In this document: piece by piece, positions 23,484 to 33,266 of the stretch
Layout of the letters: the number at the start of each line of letters is the position of its first letter
Position numbering within the stretch: position 1 is the stretch's first letter
Source: W0P28-013 sp963621145
Lineage (GTDB): Bacteria; Bacteroidota; Bacteroidia; Bacteroidales; Paludibacteraceae
Direction: 5' to 3'
DNA: 64,000 bases
NCBI GenBank assembly: GCA_963621145.1
Contig: CAVFDI010000001.1
Coordinates: forward strand, 1-64,000
Notes under the pieces: generated by a model
Seen by the model: only the letters and a program-made list of their open reading frames with translations
The model's database searches: none
What the model was told of the DNA's origin: nothing
Translations under genes and position numbers: made by a program

Positions 23484-25292
23484 ATGAACGACGCACTTAA
23501 AAATAAAATTGCCTCACTTCCACATTGCCCTGGTGTGTATCAGTATTTCAACGACGAGGGTGTGATAATTTATGTGGGAAAAGCCGTAGATCTTAAGCGG
23601 CGCGTGTCGTCGTATTTCAATAAAGAGCACGATTCGGTAAAAACAAATATGCTTGTTCGCCACATTGTCGATCTGAAATATATTGTGGTGAATTCGGAAA
23701 ATGAAGCGCTTCTGCTCGAAAATAATCTGATAAAAAAATATCAGCCGCGCTATAACATTTTGCTGAAAGATGGCAAAACATATCCGTGGCTTTGCATCAC
23801 ACGCGAGGAGTTTCCACGAGTTTTCAAAACCCGCCAAGTGATGCGCGGCGCCGACTATTATGGTCCGTATAGTTCGGTGTGGACGCTCGACGCATTGCTC
23901 GAACTTATTCACGAACTTTATCCTGTGCGCACATGCCGACTGCCGATTACAAAAACCGCCATTTCATCGGGAAAATTTAAGGTATGCCTGCAATATCACA
24001 TCAAAAATTGCATGGGTCCATGCGTTGGTTTGCAGTCGGCCGAAGAGTATCGAAAAATGATCGATGAAATCGTACAGATTGCAAAAGGAAATAGTCATGC
24101 CATAACGGGCTATTTGCTCGATGAAATGGCGCAATTGAGTAAAGAGATGCGTTTCGAAGAGGCACAACAGTTGAAACTGAAATACGATGCCATTGTAAAA
24201 TATCAAACAAAAACTGTCATCACCACCACGCACGACGATAATATCGATGTTTTTGGCTACGATTCCGACGAAAATTCGGCTTATATAAGCATTCTTAGAA
24301 TTGCGAAAGGCTCTATAGTTCAAGGACTTACCATAGAATATCAGAAAAAAATGGACGAGCCAGACGCCGAAATTCTAACGCTTGGCATTTTGGAACTGCG
24401 TCAGCGTTTGCACAGCGAATCTAAAACTTTGGTTTTACCATTTTTGCCCGATTCCATCGACGAAAATCTTACTTTGATAGTTCCGCAGCGTGGCGACAAA
24501 AAGAAATTGCTCGACCTTGCACAGCAAAATGTGCGGCAATATAAAGTGGACAAATATAAGCAAGCTGAAAAACTGAATCCCGATCAGCGCATGACGCGGC
24601 TGCTTGATTCGCTGCAAAAACTGCTGCAACTTCCTGCCATGCCGCTGCACATCGAATGTTTCGACAATTCGAACATTAGCGGTAGCGATGCGGTGGCTGC
24701 GTGCGTGGTTTTCAGAAAAGCCAAACCGAGCAAAAAAGAGTATCGCACTTTCAACATCAAAACCGTGGAAGGTCCCGACGATTACGCTTCGATGCGCGAA
24801 GTGGTGCGGCGGCGTTACACTCGCATGGTGGCTGAGGCTGAGCCGTTGCCGCAACTGATAATTGCCGATGGTGGCGTAGGTCAGATGGATTCTATTCGGC
24901 AAGTGGTGGAGGACGAACTTGGGCTCCAAATTCCGATTGCGGGCTTGGCAAAAAATGACAAACACCGCACGGCCGAGTTGCTTTATGGTTTTCCGCCAAA
25001 GCAAGTTGGACTTTTGCCAACCGATCCGCTTTTCAAATTTCTTACGCAAATTCAGGACGAAGTTCACCGTTTTGCCATTGCTTTTCACCGAAATAAACGC
25101 AGCAAACGGCAGACTGCATCTGAACTTGATGGCATTCGTGGTATTGGCGAGAAAACAAAAACCGACCTTTTGCGACATTTCAAAAGTGTGAAACGCCTCT
25201 CGTTGGCCTCGGAAGATGAAATTGCTAAAATTATCGGAACTGCCAGAGCATCAGCGGTTTACGCGCATTTTCACAAATTGGGTAATGAGTAG
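23484..25292 (+). CDS. uvrC: Excinuclease ABC subunit C (UvrC)
   Basis: 602 residues from ATG 23484 (MNDALKNKIASLPHCPGVYQYF). Makes the dual incisions in nucleotide excision repair. N-terminal GIY-YIG domain: GVYQYFNDEGVIIYVGKAVDLKRRVSSYF near 16-45. The UVR region (MAQLSKEMRFEEAQQLKLKYDAI) is near 214, the RNase H-like UvrC domain has ECFDNSNISGSDAVAACVVF near 390, and C-terminal HhH motifs (GIRGIGEKTKTDLLRHF) are present. The dispersed 13-bp motif occurs inside the gene (23958-23970, reverse). A usual start further upstream is excluded by the promoter box. Confidence 0.96.
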   Translation: MNDALKNKIASLPHCPGVYQYFNDEGVIIYVGKAVDLKRRVSSYFNKEHDSVKTNMLVRHIVDLKYIVVNSENEALLLENNLIKKYQPRYNILLKDGKTYPWLCITREEFPRVFKTRQVMRGADYYGPYSSVWTLDALLELIHELYPVRTCRLPITKTAISSGKFKVCLQYHIKNCMGPCVGLQSAEEYRKMIDEIVQIAKGNSHAITGYLLDEMAQLSKEMRFEEAQQLKLKYDAIVKYQTKTVITTTHDDNIDVFGYDSDENSAYISILRIAKGSIVQGLTIEYQKKMDEPDAEILTLGILELRQRLHSESKTLVLPFLPDSIDENLTLIVPQRGDKKKLLDLAQQNVRQYKVDKYKQAEKLNPDQRMTRLLDSLQKLLQLPAMPLHIECFDNSNISGSDAVAACVVFRKAKPSKKEYRTFNIKTVEGPDDYASMREVVRRRYTRMVAEAEPLPQLIIADGGVGQMDSIRQVVEDELGLQIPIAGLAKNDKHRTAELLYGFPPKQVGLLPTDPLFKFLTQIQDEVHRFAIAFHRNKRSKRQTASELDGIRGIGEKTKTDLLRHFKSVKRLSLASEDEIAKIIGTARASAVYAHFHKLGNE

Positions 25293-25340
25293 AGAATAAG
25301 TAGAAAAGCTTGTCTTGTTTATTTATTTTGAAATTTTTTG

Positions 25341-25348
25341 TATATTTG
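25341..25348 (+). promoter_or_regulatory. -7 promoter box for PIN toxin-antitoxin module 1
   Basis: TATATTTG, 22 nt before ATG 25371. The 36 nt ending at this box resemble the same region of the second PIN module near 62175-62210 (26 of 36 positions by eye). Confidence 0.55.
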
Positions 25349-25370
25349 CAGCAAAATTTGGAGCAAGATT

Positions 25371-25541
25371 ATGAAGAAGAAAGTAAGGAAATATGATGAT
25401 AAAATTGCCGATGAAATGGCAGTTTGCGACGATTTTTCGTTACCAAAAAAACTCTCAAAAATCGGTGAATACTGGAAAAGAACTGGTAAAAATATCATCG
25501 AGGGTGTTGAAATTGTCGATATGCGGGCAGTTTTGAAGTGA
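25371..25541 (+). CDS. Putative antitoxin of PIN toxin module 1
   Basis: 56 residues from ATG 25371 (MKKKVRKYDDKIADEMAV); a longer in-frame start at 25338 overlaps the promoter box. Basic N-terminus, KKLSKIGEYWKRTGKNIIEGVEI in the middle; size and position just ahead of a PIN-domain gene fit an antitoxin, but I do not recognise the DNA-binding fold. The stop is 2 nt before the toxin ATG at 25544. The exact dispersed motif CCGATGAAATGGC lies in the coding sequence at 25408-25420. Confidence 0.6.
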   Translation: MKKKVRKYDDKIADEMAVCDDFSLPKKLSKIGEYWKRTGKNIIEGVEIVDMRAVLK

Positions 25542-25543
25542 TT

Positions 25544-25948
25544 ATGCAGTATTATCTCGACACGAATATTCTTGCTTTTTTGCTTACAAATAAAGATTCG
25601 ATAAGCGGAAAGGTTGAAAATATTTTGTCGAATTACGAAAATGTTTTGCTCACTTCGTCGGTTTGTGTGATGGAGTTGATACACCTTTTTCAGATTGGAA
25701 AGTTAAGAAAAAGGGATTTTGATGTAAGTTTTGTTCTCGATAAAATCGCAGAATTTAATATTGCGATTAAATCGGTTCAGGAACAGCATCTTCAAACAAT
25801 GTCGGAATTGCAATGTTTTCAAGATCACACCGATCCGAATGATAGATTGATAATTTCGCAAGCAATTACTGATAAAATTCCGCTGATTAGTAGCGACAGA
25901 AAATTTTCAAAGTATCGTGATTTGAATTTCATTTTCAATGAACGATAA
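25544..25948 (+). CDS. PIN domain ribonuclease toxin (VapC-like)
   Basis: 134 residues from ATG 25544 (MQYYLDTNILAFLL). PIN-domain acidic residues are visible: Asp in YLDTNI near 6, Glu in VCVMELIHL near 45, Asp in HTDPNDRLIISQA near 100 and SSDRKFSKY near 115. Together they form the Mg-dependent RNase site of VapC-type toxins, which cleave tRNA or rRNA. Downstream of a small basic antitoxin gene. AT-rich coding sequence. RNA target not predictable. Confidence 0.82.
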   Translation: MQYYLDTNILAFLLTNKDSISGKVENILSNYENVLLTSSVCVMELIHLFQIGKLRKRDFDVSFVLDKIAEFNIAIKSVQEQHLQTMSELQCFQDHTDPNDRLIISQAITDKIPLISSDRKFSKYRDLNFIFNER

Positions 25949-26160
25949 AATCGTGCTAGTTGCTATAAAAAGTTGACCTAATAAAATTTAAACCTAAAAA
26001 GTTGATATTCAAGATGTTACGCGCATTTTCACCAAAATTTGAGCGCGTGAGAATCGAATATTTTGAAGCATTTGGCTAGACGGTCACAAAAAATTGCACT
26101 CTTTTAGGGTGAAAATCGAAAAAAATTGCGAAAAAATTTGTGAGTGTCAAAAAGTTGTAG

Positions 26161-26168
26161 TAATTTTG
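26161..26168 (+). promoter_or_regulatory. Canonical promoter of rimP-nusA-infB
   Basis: TAATTTTG with a TTTG -33 element at 26137-26140 (20-nt spacer), the ideal Bacteroidota arrangement. The start codon is 68 nt downstream. Confidence 0.7.
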
Positions 26169-26187
26169 CAGCCGATAAGTTGCGTGA

Positions 26188-26211
26188 GAGGGGGCTTGAC
26201 AAAGTCCCCTC
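26188..26211 (+). promoter_or_regulatory. Leader hairpin of rimP-nusA-infB transcript
   Basis: GAGGGG (26188-26193) pairs with CCCCTC (26206-26211), with an inner CTT/AAG. It sits about 20 nt from the transcript start in the 5' leader; there is no T-run, so it is not a simple terminator. The operon encodes NusA, which could act on its own leader, but that is inference. Confidence 0.5.
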
Positions 26212-26236
26212 CGCTGTTGTAAAAATAGAGCATTTT

Positions 26237-26701
26237 ATGATCGACAAAAATCTGATTGAAAAAATTGTTACCGAGCGTTTGGTTCAGACCGATTGCTTTT
26301 TGGTGGAAATAAGTGTATCGCCCGCCAACGAGATAGTGGTGGAAATTGACAGCGAAACTGGCGTCGATGTCGATTTTTGTGCAGAACTGAGTCGCGCCAT
26401 CGAGGCACAGCTCGACCGCGATGTGGAAGATTTTTCGCTCGAGGTTGGTTCAGCAGGCATCACCTCGCCATTCAAAGTGCTGGCACAATATCAGAAAAAT
26501 GTTGGCAACGAGGTAGAACTGCTCACCAAAGATGGTCGCAAACTTACGGGCATTCTTTCGCGCGCCGAGACAGACGGTTTCGATGTGGAAATAAAGAAAA
26601 TGGTGAAGCCCGAAGGCGCAAAACGAAAAGTGGAGCAGACCGAAACACTCACTTTTGGCTACGACAATGTGAAATTTGTTCGCCCAACGCTCGATTTTTA
26701 G
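26237..26701 (+). CDS. rimP: Ribosome maturation factor RimP
   Basis: 154 residues from ATG 26237 (MIDKNLIEKIVTERL); the longer in-frame start overlaps the promoter. 30S subunit maturation factor. Family blocks visible: VDVDFCAELSRAIEAQLD (the D-C-x2-[LV]-S-R block), FSLEVGSAGITSPFKVLAQYQKNVGNEVELL (the EVSSPG-type motif reads EVGSAGIT here). Followed by nusA and infB, the conserved operon order. Confidence 0.93.
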   Translation: MIDKNLIEKIVTERLVQTDCFLVEISVSPANEIVVEIDSETGVDVDFCAELSRAIEAQLDRDVEDFSLEVGSAGITSPFKVLAQYQKNVGNEVELLTKDGRKLTGILSRAETDGFDVEIKKMVKPEGAKRKVEQTETLTFGYDNVKFVRPTLDF

Positions 26702-26747
26702 GAATAAATAATAAATCTACAAAATAATTAACAAAACAAAAATTGTT

Positions 26748-28049
26748 ATGGCAAAAAAAGAGAATGTCACCAATTTGATTGACACATTTGCTGAGTTCAA
26801 GGAGTTGAAAAACATCGATCGTTCGACTATGGTATCCATTTTGGAAGAGTCGTTCAGAAATGTGATTACCAAGATGTATGGCTCCGACGCAAACTACGAC
26901 GTCATTATCAACCCCGACCGTGGCGACTGCGAGATTTATCGCAACCGTGTGGTTGTGGCCGACGACGCAGTGGAAGACCCTAACACGCAGATTTCGTTGA
27001 GCGAAGCCAAAAAAATCGACGAGGACTACGAGTTGGAAGAAGAGGTTACCGACAAAGTGGACTTCATGAAATTTGGTCGTCGTATGGTGTTGAACCTGCG
27101 CCAAATTTTAGCATCGAAAATTCTTGATATTCAGAAAGATGCGCTCTATTCGCAATACAAAGAGTTGGTTGGCCAAATAGTAACTGGCGAGGTTTATCAG
27201 GTTTGGAAACGCGAGGTTTTGTTGCTCGACGAAGACGGCAACGAAATGCTGCTGCCGAAAGAGAGTCAGATTCCAACCGACTTTTTCCACAAAAATGATG
27301 TGGTTCGCGCCATTGTTGACCATGTTGACAATGCCAACAATAATCCGAAAATCTACCTTTCGCGCACATCGCCCGAATTTTTGAAGGCTTTGTTCGAGAT
27401 GGAAGTGCCCGAAGTACATGATGGATTGATTACCATTCGCAAAATTGCTCGTATTCCTGGCGAGAGAGCCAAAGTGGCTGTCGAGTCGTACGACGAGCGC
27501 ATCGATCCAGTAGGCGCTTGCGTAGGAGTGAAAGGCGCTCGCATTCACGGCATTGTGCGTGAGTTGCGCAACGAAAACATCGACGTAATCAACTACACAA
27601 ACAACCTTGGATTGTTCATTTCGCGCGCACTGTCGCCCGCAAAAATCTCGACCATCGAATTCGATCACGAAAGCAAGCGCGCAAGCGTTTATCTGAAACC
27701 CGAAGAGGTGTCGCTGGCCATTGGTAAAGGCGGTTCGAACATTAAACTCGCTACCATGCTGACCGACTACACTATCGATGTTTATCGCGACGATGCTACG
27801 ATTGACAGTGACGATATCTATCTGGACGAGTTCAACGACGAAATCGATCAATGGGTGATTGACGCACTGAAAAATATCGGTTGCGACACTGCAAAATCGG
27901 TATTGGCCGTTTCGCGCGAAGAGCTTATTCGTCGCACCGACTTGGAAGAGGAGACCATTGACGACGTCATTCGCGTTCTGAAATCAGAGTTCGAAGAAGA
28001 TGCGCCAGTGGCCGATGCTCCTGCCGAAGATGCTCCAGCAGCGGAGTGA
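26748..28049 (+). CDS. nusA: Transcription termination/antitermination protein NusA
   Basis: 433 residues. Order: N-terminal RNA polymerase-binding domain (to about 130), S1 domain (IVTGEVYQVWKREVLLLDEDGNEMLLP), then two KH domains (RKIARIPGERAKVAVESYD, GACVGVKGARIHGIVRELRNENID, EVSLAIGKGGSNIKLA). A short helical/acidic C-terminal extension ends AEDAPAAE. Lacks the long acidic repeats of E. coli NusA, as is usual outside Gammaproteobacteria. Lies 46 nt after rimP; infB begins about 100 nt later. Confidence 0.97.
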   Translation: MAKKENVTNLIDTFAEFKELKNIDRSTMVSILEESFRNVITKMYGSDANYDVIINPDRGDCEIYRNRVVVADDAVEDPNTQISLSEAKKIDEDYELEEEVTDKVDFMKFGRRMVLNLRQILASKILDIQKDALYSQYKELVGQIVTGEVYQVWKREVLLLDEDGNEMLLPKESQIPTDFFHKNDVVRAIVDHVDNANNNPKIYLSRTSPEFLKALFEMEVPEVHDGLITIRKIARIPGERAKVAVESYDERIDPVGACVGVKGARIHGIVRELRNENIDVINYTNNLGLFISRALSPAKISTIEFDHESKRASVYLKPEEVSLAIGKGGSNIKLATMLTDYTIDVYRDDATIDSDDIYLDEFNDEIDQWVIDALKNIGCDTAKSVLAVSREELIRRTDLEEETIDDVIRVLKSEFEEDAPVADAPAEDAPAAE

Positions 28050-28152
28050 TAACGCGCTGACAATCAGCGTACTACACACGAAAGCAACGTGGTTTTGCTA
28101 TTCGTTTTTTTTGAGATAGAAAAAAGATTTTACTGACTTATAAATTTTTGGT

Positions 28153-30966
28153 ATGGCACGATTAAAACAGGTAATGAACAAACTTGGCATTGGCTCGTCC
28201 ACAGTGCTCGACTTTTTTGAGAAGAAAGGCATTAAGATGGAGGACAATCCCAATCTGAAACTGACCGAAGAGCAAGAGCAAATGCTGATAGAGGCTTTCG
28301 GTAGCGACGAAATTAAGAAACAAGAAGCAGATCGTTTGACGCAGCAGCGCCTCGAGAAGGAGCGCGAAAAAGAGCAGGAGAAAGAGCCTGTGGCTGAAGA
28401 GCCAGTTCCCGCAGTGGAAGAGCCGAAACCTGCGCCTGTGGAGGCGAAAAAGGAGGAGGAAAAACCTCAGCCCGTTGCGCCGCAAGCGGAAGAACCTGCG
28501 CCTGTTGTGATCGATGAGCCAGCACCCGAACCTGCGCCAGCAGAGGTCGAAATGCCCGTTGTAGAGGCGGAAAAGCCAGAGACTGCAGCCGAGGAAAAAT
28601 CGGAAGAAAAAGTCGAAGACGAGGTTTACAGACGCCCCATTGACGACATGTCGAAAAACTTGAAAATAACGGGTAAAATCGACCTCGATACGCTGAACAC
28701 TTCGACCCGTCCTGCCAAAAAACAGAAAGACGAAAAACACCATCAGCAGTCGCAAAATCAGAAACAAAATCAGCCTAAACAACAGGCCGAGAAACCTGCA
28801 AAACAGCCTGAGAAGGTCGCTGAAAAGCCTGCTGAAACGGAAGTTTATCGCACAGCCATACCACAACTAAACGGTCCGCACACTGTTGGAAAAATAGAGT
28901 TGACGGACACCAATTCGGGCGGCGGACGCAAAAAACGCAAACGCATTGGTAAAAATGAGCGTGTCGATATCAGCAAAGAGTACCGCAACAGTGGCAATAA
29001 CAACAATGGTGGAGCCAATAGCAAACGCGGCGGAAAACGCGGATTGCATGTGGCCAATGTGAGCGAAGAAGATGTAGCACAGCAGATTAAAGAGACGCTG
29101 GCTCGCCTGACAGAAAATAAGCGCAGCAACAAAAAATCGGCGGACTACCGCAAAAATAAGCGCGAAGCCGTGGCTCAGCGCCAACAGGAGCAAGAGGAGG
29201 CCGAACAGCGCGAGGCTGGTGTACTGAAACTGACCGAATTTGTAACGGCCAACGACCTTGCAACCATGATGAATGTGCCTGTAACAAAGGTCATTCAAAC
29301 CTGTTTCAATCTTGGCTTGTTTGTTTCGATAAACCAACGACTCGATGCCGAAACTATCAACATTGTGGCTGACGAATTTGGTTTCAAAACCGAATTTGTG
29401 AGTGCCGATGTGGCGCATGCCATCGAAGAGGAGGCCGATAAACCCGAAGATCTTATGTCGCGTCCGCCAATCGTTACGGTGATGGGTCATGTGGACCATG
29501 GTAAAACATCGTTGCTCGACTATATTCGCAAATCGAATGTGATTGCGGGCGAAGCGGGCGGCATCACACAGCACATTGGCGCTTACAATGTGACGCTCGA
29601 CGACGGAAGGCACATCACTTTCCTCGATACGCCAGGTCACGAAGCATTCACCGCCATGCGCGCTCGTGGTGCAAAAGTTACCGATATTGCCATTATCATA
29701 GTGGCTGCCGACGATGGTGTGATGCCGCAAACCGTCGAGGCCATCAACCACGCATCGGTGGCTGGCGTGCCTATTGTTTTTGCTATCAACAAAGTGGATA
29801 AACCAAACGCCAATCCTGAAAAAATAAAGGAAGAATTGGCAAATATGAACTATTTGGTCGAAGATTGGGGCGGAAAATATCAGTCGCAAGACATCTCGGC
29901 CAAACAGGGCATTGGTGTGAAAGAGTTGCTCGATAAAGTGCTGCTCGAGGCCGAAATGCTCGATTTGAAAGCCAATCCAAACCGCAAAGCCACTGGTTCG
30001 GTCATCGAATCGACTTTGGATAAAGGTCGTGGCTACATTGCTACCGTGCTGGTGAACAATGGCACGCTGCGTGTTGGCGATATTGTGTTGGCAGGAACGG
30101 CTTATGGTCGTATCAAAGCCATGTTCAACGAACGTAATCAGCGCATTAAATCGGCAGGACCAGCCGAACCAGTTATTATTCTTGGCTTGAATGGCGCACC
30201 GCAAGCAGGCGATAACTTCAATGTGTTCGACGAAGAACACGAGGCACGCGACATTGCCGCTCGCCGCGAACAGTTGGCACGCGAACAGAGCCTGCGCACT
30301 TCTAAACACTTGACTTTGGAGGAACTTGGTCGTCGTCGCGCTTTGGGCGATTTCCACGAACTGAATGTGATTGTGAAAGGCGATGTGGACGGTTCTATCG
30401 AGGCATTGAGCGATTCGCTGATAAAACTCTCGACGCCAGAAGTTCAGGTGAACGTCATTCACAAGGCGGTTGGTCAAATATCTGAATCGGATGTGATGTT
30501 GGCTGCAGCGTCGAATGCCATCATCATTGGTTTCCAAGTGCGCCCGTCGGCCGATGCTCGCAAGGCTGCCGAGCGCGAAGAGGTTGATATTCGCCTCTAC
30601 TCAATCATCTACGACGCCATCGAGGAGTTGAAAGCCGCCATGGAAGGTCTGCTTTCGCCCGAGATTAAAGAGGAGATCACTGCTACGCTCGAAATTCGTG
30701 AAACATTCAAGATTAGTAAAGTCGGAACCATTGCGGGTTGTATGGTGAAAGAGGGCAAGATAAACCGCACCAACAAAGTGCGCCTCATTCGCGATGGCAT
30801 TGTGATTTACACTGGCGAATTGGCGTCGCTCAAGCGCATGAAAGACGATGTGAAAGAGGTTTCGAGCGGCTTTGAATGCGGTTTGAATATTGCCAACTAC
30901 AACGATATAAAAGTTGGCGACATAGTCGAAGGCTTCGAGCAAATAGAGGTGAAAAAGAGCCTGTAA
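28153..30966 (+). CDS. infB: Translation initiation factor IF-2
   Basis: 937 residues. GTPase that delivers initiator tRNA to the 30S subunit. IF-2N helix at the start ([27 protein letters not shown]), then a long low-complexity region rich in E, P, K, Q and A (about residues 60-390) typical of Bacteroidota IF-2, a second IF-2N segment ([22 protein letters not shown]), and the G domain: P-loop [16 protein letters not shown] near 440, [13 protein letters not shown]. Domains II-IV follow to the C-terminus. Last gene of the rimP operon; a REP-like hairpin follows. Confidence 0.97.
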   Translation: MARLKQVMNKLGIGSSTVLDFFEKKGIKMEDNPNLKLTEEQEQMLIEAFGSDEIKKQEADRLTQQRLEKEREKEQEKEPVAEEPVPAVEEPKPAPVEAKKEEEKPQPVAPQAEEPAPVVIDEPAPEPAPAEVEMPVVEAEKPETAAEEKSEEKVEDEVYRRPIDDMSKNLKITGKIDLDTLNTSTRPAKKQKDEKHHQQSQNQKQNQPKQQAEKPAKQPEKVAEKPAETEVYRTAIPQLNGPHTVGKIELTDTNSGGGRKKRKRIGKNERVDISKEYRNSGNNNNGGANSKRGGKRGLHVANVSEEDVAQQIKETLARLTENKRSNKKSADYRKNKREAVAQRQQEQEEAEQREAGVLKLTEFVTANDLATMMNVPVTKVIQTCFNLGLFVSINQRLDAETINIVADEFGFKTEFVSADVAHAIEEEADKPEDLMSRPPIVTVMGHVDHGKTSLLDYIRKSNVIAGEAGGITQHIGAYNVTLDDGRHITFLDTPGHEAFTAMRARGAKVTDIAIIIVAADDGVMPQTVEAINHASVAGVPIVFAINKVDKPNANPEKIKEELANMNYLVEDWGGKYQSQDISAKQGIGVKELLDKVLLEAEMLDLKANPNRKATGSVIESTLDKGRGYIATVLVNNGTLRVGDIVLAGTAYGRIKAMFNERNQRIKSAGPAEPVIILGLNGAPQAGDNFNVFDEEHEARDIAARREQLAREQSLRTSKHLTLEELGRRRALGDFHELNVIVKGDVDGSIEALSDSLIKLSTPEVQVNVIHKAVGQISESDVMLAAASNAIIIGFQVRPSADARKAAEREEVDIRLYSIIYDAIEELKAAMEGLLSPEIKEEITATLEIRETFKISKVGTIAGCMVKEGKINRTNKVRLIRDGIVIYTGELASLKRMKDDVKEVSSGFECGLNIANYNDIKVGDIVEGFEQIEVKKSL

Positions 30967-31010
30967 GAAAACTCGTTTGTAAGCGTTTTGCATCGTTCAA
31001 GATGTGAAAT

Positions 31011-31054
31011 AAAAGAATGTAGGGGCGTGCCACGGCGCGTCCCTACATTCTTCT
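31011..31054. repeat. REP-like palindromic hairpin, copy 1
   Basis: AAGAATGTAGGG (31013-31024) pairs with CCCTACATTCTT (31041-31052) around a GC-rich core. It lies between convergent infB and the M13 peptidase gene and probably acts as a bidirectional terminator. It shares the TGTAGGG...CCTACA frame and a 30-nt core length with the element at 56953-56996 (22 of 30 positions identical). Confidence 0.65.
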
Positions 31055-31071
31055 AACTGATAATTATCTGA

Positions 31072-33111
31072 TTACCAAATTCTTGCGCGTTTTTCTGGAG
31101 CAAGATACATGGCGTTGCCCTCGTGCAGTTGCCATGTGTCGGCAAAGGCGTCGATGTGGGGCAGAGTGCCGTTCACGCGCCAGCGACCGAGCGAATGTGG
31201 GTCTTCTTTCACACGGCGCAAAATCTCTTCGTCGCGCGTGTTGTTTGCCCAAACACCTGCGTAGGCCAAGAAGAAACGCTGTTCGGCGGTGAAACCATCC
31301 ATCACCTCTTCAATTTTTCCTTCGGCTTTTGCTTTTTGCAGTGCCACGAACGACACATTCAAGCCGCCATTGTCGGCAATATTTTCGCCCAGCGTGAATG
31401 TGCCATTTGCAAATACACCTGGCAAAACTTCGATGTTATCGAAATAGTCGACCAGCACTTTGGTTCTTGCCTCAAAATTGACGGCATCGCTCTCGCTCCA
31501 CCAATTGTTCAGGTTGCCCTCTTTGTCGTAGTTGCGCCCTTGGTCGTCGAATCCGTGAGTCATCTCGTGTCCAATAACCACGCCAATGGCACCATAGTTC
31601 ACTGCATCGTCGGCATTCATATCGAAGAAAGGCGGTTGTAGAATGCCAGCAGGGAAGCAAATTTCGTTGGTGCTTGGGTTGTAGTAGGCATTTACGGTTT
31701 GTGGTGTCATATACCACTCGGCTGGGTCGGTTGGCTTGCCAATTTTCGACATGGCATATTCCGTTTCGAAGCGTTCCACACGCTCGATGTTTGCAAAAAA
31801 TCCATCTTCAGGATTGATATTGAGTGCGCCATAGTCGCGCCACTTGTCGGGATAACCAATTTTCACGGTGAAAGCAGCCAATTTGTCGAATGCTTTTTGT
31901 TTAGTGCTGTCGGCCATCCAAGTGTTGGCGGCAATGCGCTCGCGCAGTGCATCTTGCAGATTTGCTACAAGGTGAAGCATGCGTTCTTTGGCTTTTGGAG
32001 GAAAATATTTCTCCACATACATCTGACCAACTGCCTCGCCCATCGAACCATCGACCACGGCAACCATGCGTTTCCAGCGGGCTTTGTTCTCCTGTTTGCC
32101 CGACAATACGCGACCGAAGAAATCGAAATTGGCGTTCACAAAATCGTCGCTCAAGAAGGCGGCCGCACCGCTAATGTAGTCGCATGCTATGTAGGCTTTC
32201 AGCACATCGAGGTCGGCTTTTTCGATGATGCCGCTCAATGCCTTTTGATATTCTACCTGACCGATATTCACCGAGTCTATTGCGCCCAAACCGATGGTTT
32301 TCATATAGGCTTTCACATCGATGGCGGGGCAGAGTGCCTGCCATTGGTCAACACTCATCAAGTTGAAGGTTTTGTACGGATCGCGCGATGTCTCTTTGTC
32401 CATAAATGCTTTGGCCAATTCAGTTTCAAACGCCAAAATGCGTTGTGCCATCTGGTCAGCGTCGATGTTTGCCACCTTGTCGTAGCCCGAAAGGCGCATC
32501 AATTTGCCAAGCAGCACCAGATATTGCGCACGAATGTTTTGCATCTGCTCGTTGTCGTCGAGGTAATAGTCGCGGTCGCTAAACAAGCCCGACTGCCAAA
32601 CCCATGCAATGCATTGGCGGCTGTCCATGGGATTTGCCTCGCCAAACACACCAAACAGCGGAGCTGCTACGCCATCGGCAGCCAGTTGTGCCAATTGTGC
32701 GGTGAGCTCATCTTTGCTCTGCATGGCGGCAATGTGTTGCAAGCGAGGTTGCAGCGGCGTTGCACCAGCCGCTTCGATGGCTACAGTGTCCATACCCATG
32801 CGGTAGAGATCGCCAATTTTTTGCGCCACGCTGCCTTTTTCATTCTTTTTCTCCGAAAGCTCGGTAATCAAGCCTTTCAACTGCTCTTGGTTGTTCTCGG
32901 CCAACTGGTCGAAGCTGCCATAGCGCGAATATTCGGCTTTGAGCGGATTTTTCGCCATCCAGCCTCCGCAGGCGTACTGATAAAAATCTTCCGTTGGCGA
33001 TGCCGTGGTGTCCAAATTGTCGAACTGCACGCCCGAGGTCAACTTGCCGTTGCCACACGATGTAGCAACAAGTGCACTTCCAATCATAACTGCACTAACT
33101 AATTTTTTCAT
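31072..33111 (-). CDS. M13 family metallopeptidase (neprilysin/PepO-like lipoprotein)
   Basis: 679 residues. The lipoprotein signal MKKLVSAVMIGSALVATSC gives acylated Cys19. Zinc motif VIGHEMTHGFDD (HExxH) with the downstream glutamate in ENIADNGGL, and NAYYNPSTNEICFPAGIL ahead, all classic M13. The C-terminus ends KRARIW, matching the conserved terminal Trp. Expected to cleave short peptides at the cell envelope. Single gene, divergent from trmB. Confidence 0.95.
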   Translation of the reverse strand: MKKLVSAVMIGSALVATSCGNGKLTSGVQFDNLDTTASPTEDFYQYACGGWMAKNPLKAEYSRYGSFDQLAENNQEQLKGLITELSEKKNEKGSVAQKIGDLYRMGMDTVAIEAAGATPLQPRLQHIAAMQSKDELTAQLAQLAADGVAAPLFGVFGEANPMDSRQCIAWVWQSGLFSDRDYYLDDNEQMQNIRAQYLVLLGKLMRLSGYDKVANIDADQMAQRILAFETELAKAFMDKETSRDPYKTFNLMSVDQWQALCPAIDVKAYMKTIGLGAIDSVNIGQVEYQKALSGIIEKADLDVLKAYIACDYISGAAAFLSDDFVNANFDFFGRVLSGKQENKARWKRMVAVVDGSMGEAVGQMYVEKYFPPKAKERMLHLVANLQDALRERIAANTWMADSTKQKAFDKLAAFTVKIGYPDKWRDYGALNINPEDGFFANIERVERFETEYAMSKIGKPTDPAEWYMTPQTVNAYYNPSTNEICFPAGILQPPFFDMNADDAVNYGAIGVVIGHEMTHGFDDQGRNYDKEGNLNNWWSESDAVNFEARTKVLVDYFDNIEVLPGVFANGTFTLGENIADNGGLNVSFVALQKAKAEGKIEEVMDGFTAEQRFFLAYAGVWANNTRDEEILRRVKEDPHSLGRWRVNGTLPHIDAFADTWQLHEGNAMYLAPEKRARIW

Positions 33112-33235
33112 TTTACTTTTATTTTGAGATTGATTTTACTCTTAGAAATTGCGCTGCAAAGTAACGCTTTTTATTTCGTATTTCAAAATTTTTTTATCGA
33201 AAAACGATAAAATTTCTTATGTGGAAAATATTCGC

Positions 33236-33243
33236 TACTTTTG
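33236..33243 (+). promoter_or_regulatory. -7 promoter box for trmB
   Basis: TACTTTTG, 23 nt before ATG 33267; this excludes a longer start at 33219, which would lie upstream of the promoter. Confidence 0.6.
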
Positions 33244-33266
33244 CACAAAGCAAAAATCAGACCATA

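Noticed and set aside
24118..24130. Further match to the dispersed motif inside uvrC
   Set aside because: One mismatch, and it lies in the natural UVR-region sequence LLDEMAQLSKEM, so it is better explained by protein conservation.
28867..30537. 556-residue minus-strand frame opposite infB
   Set aside because: Antisense shadow of a definite infB; no start signal, no domains and unusual composition.
31699..33102. 467-residue plus-strand frame opposite the M13 peptidase
   Set aside because: Antisense shadow; the minus strand has HExxH and lipoprotein features.
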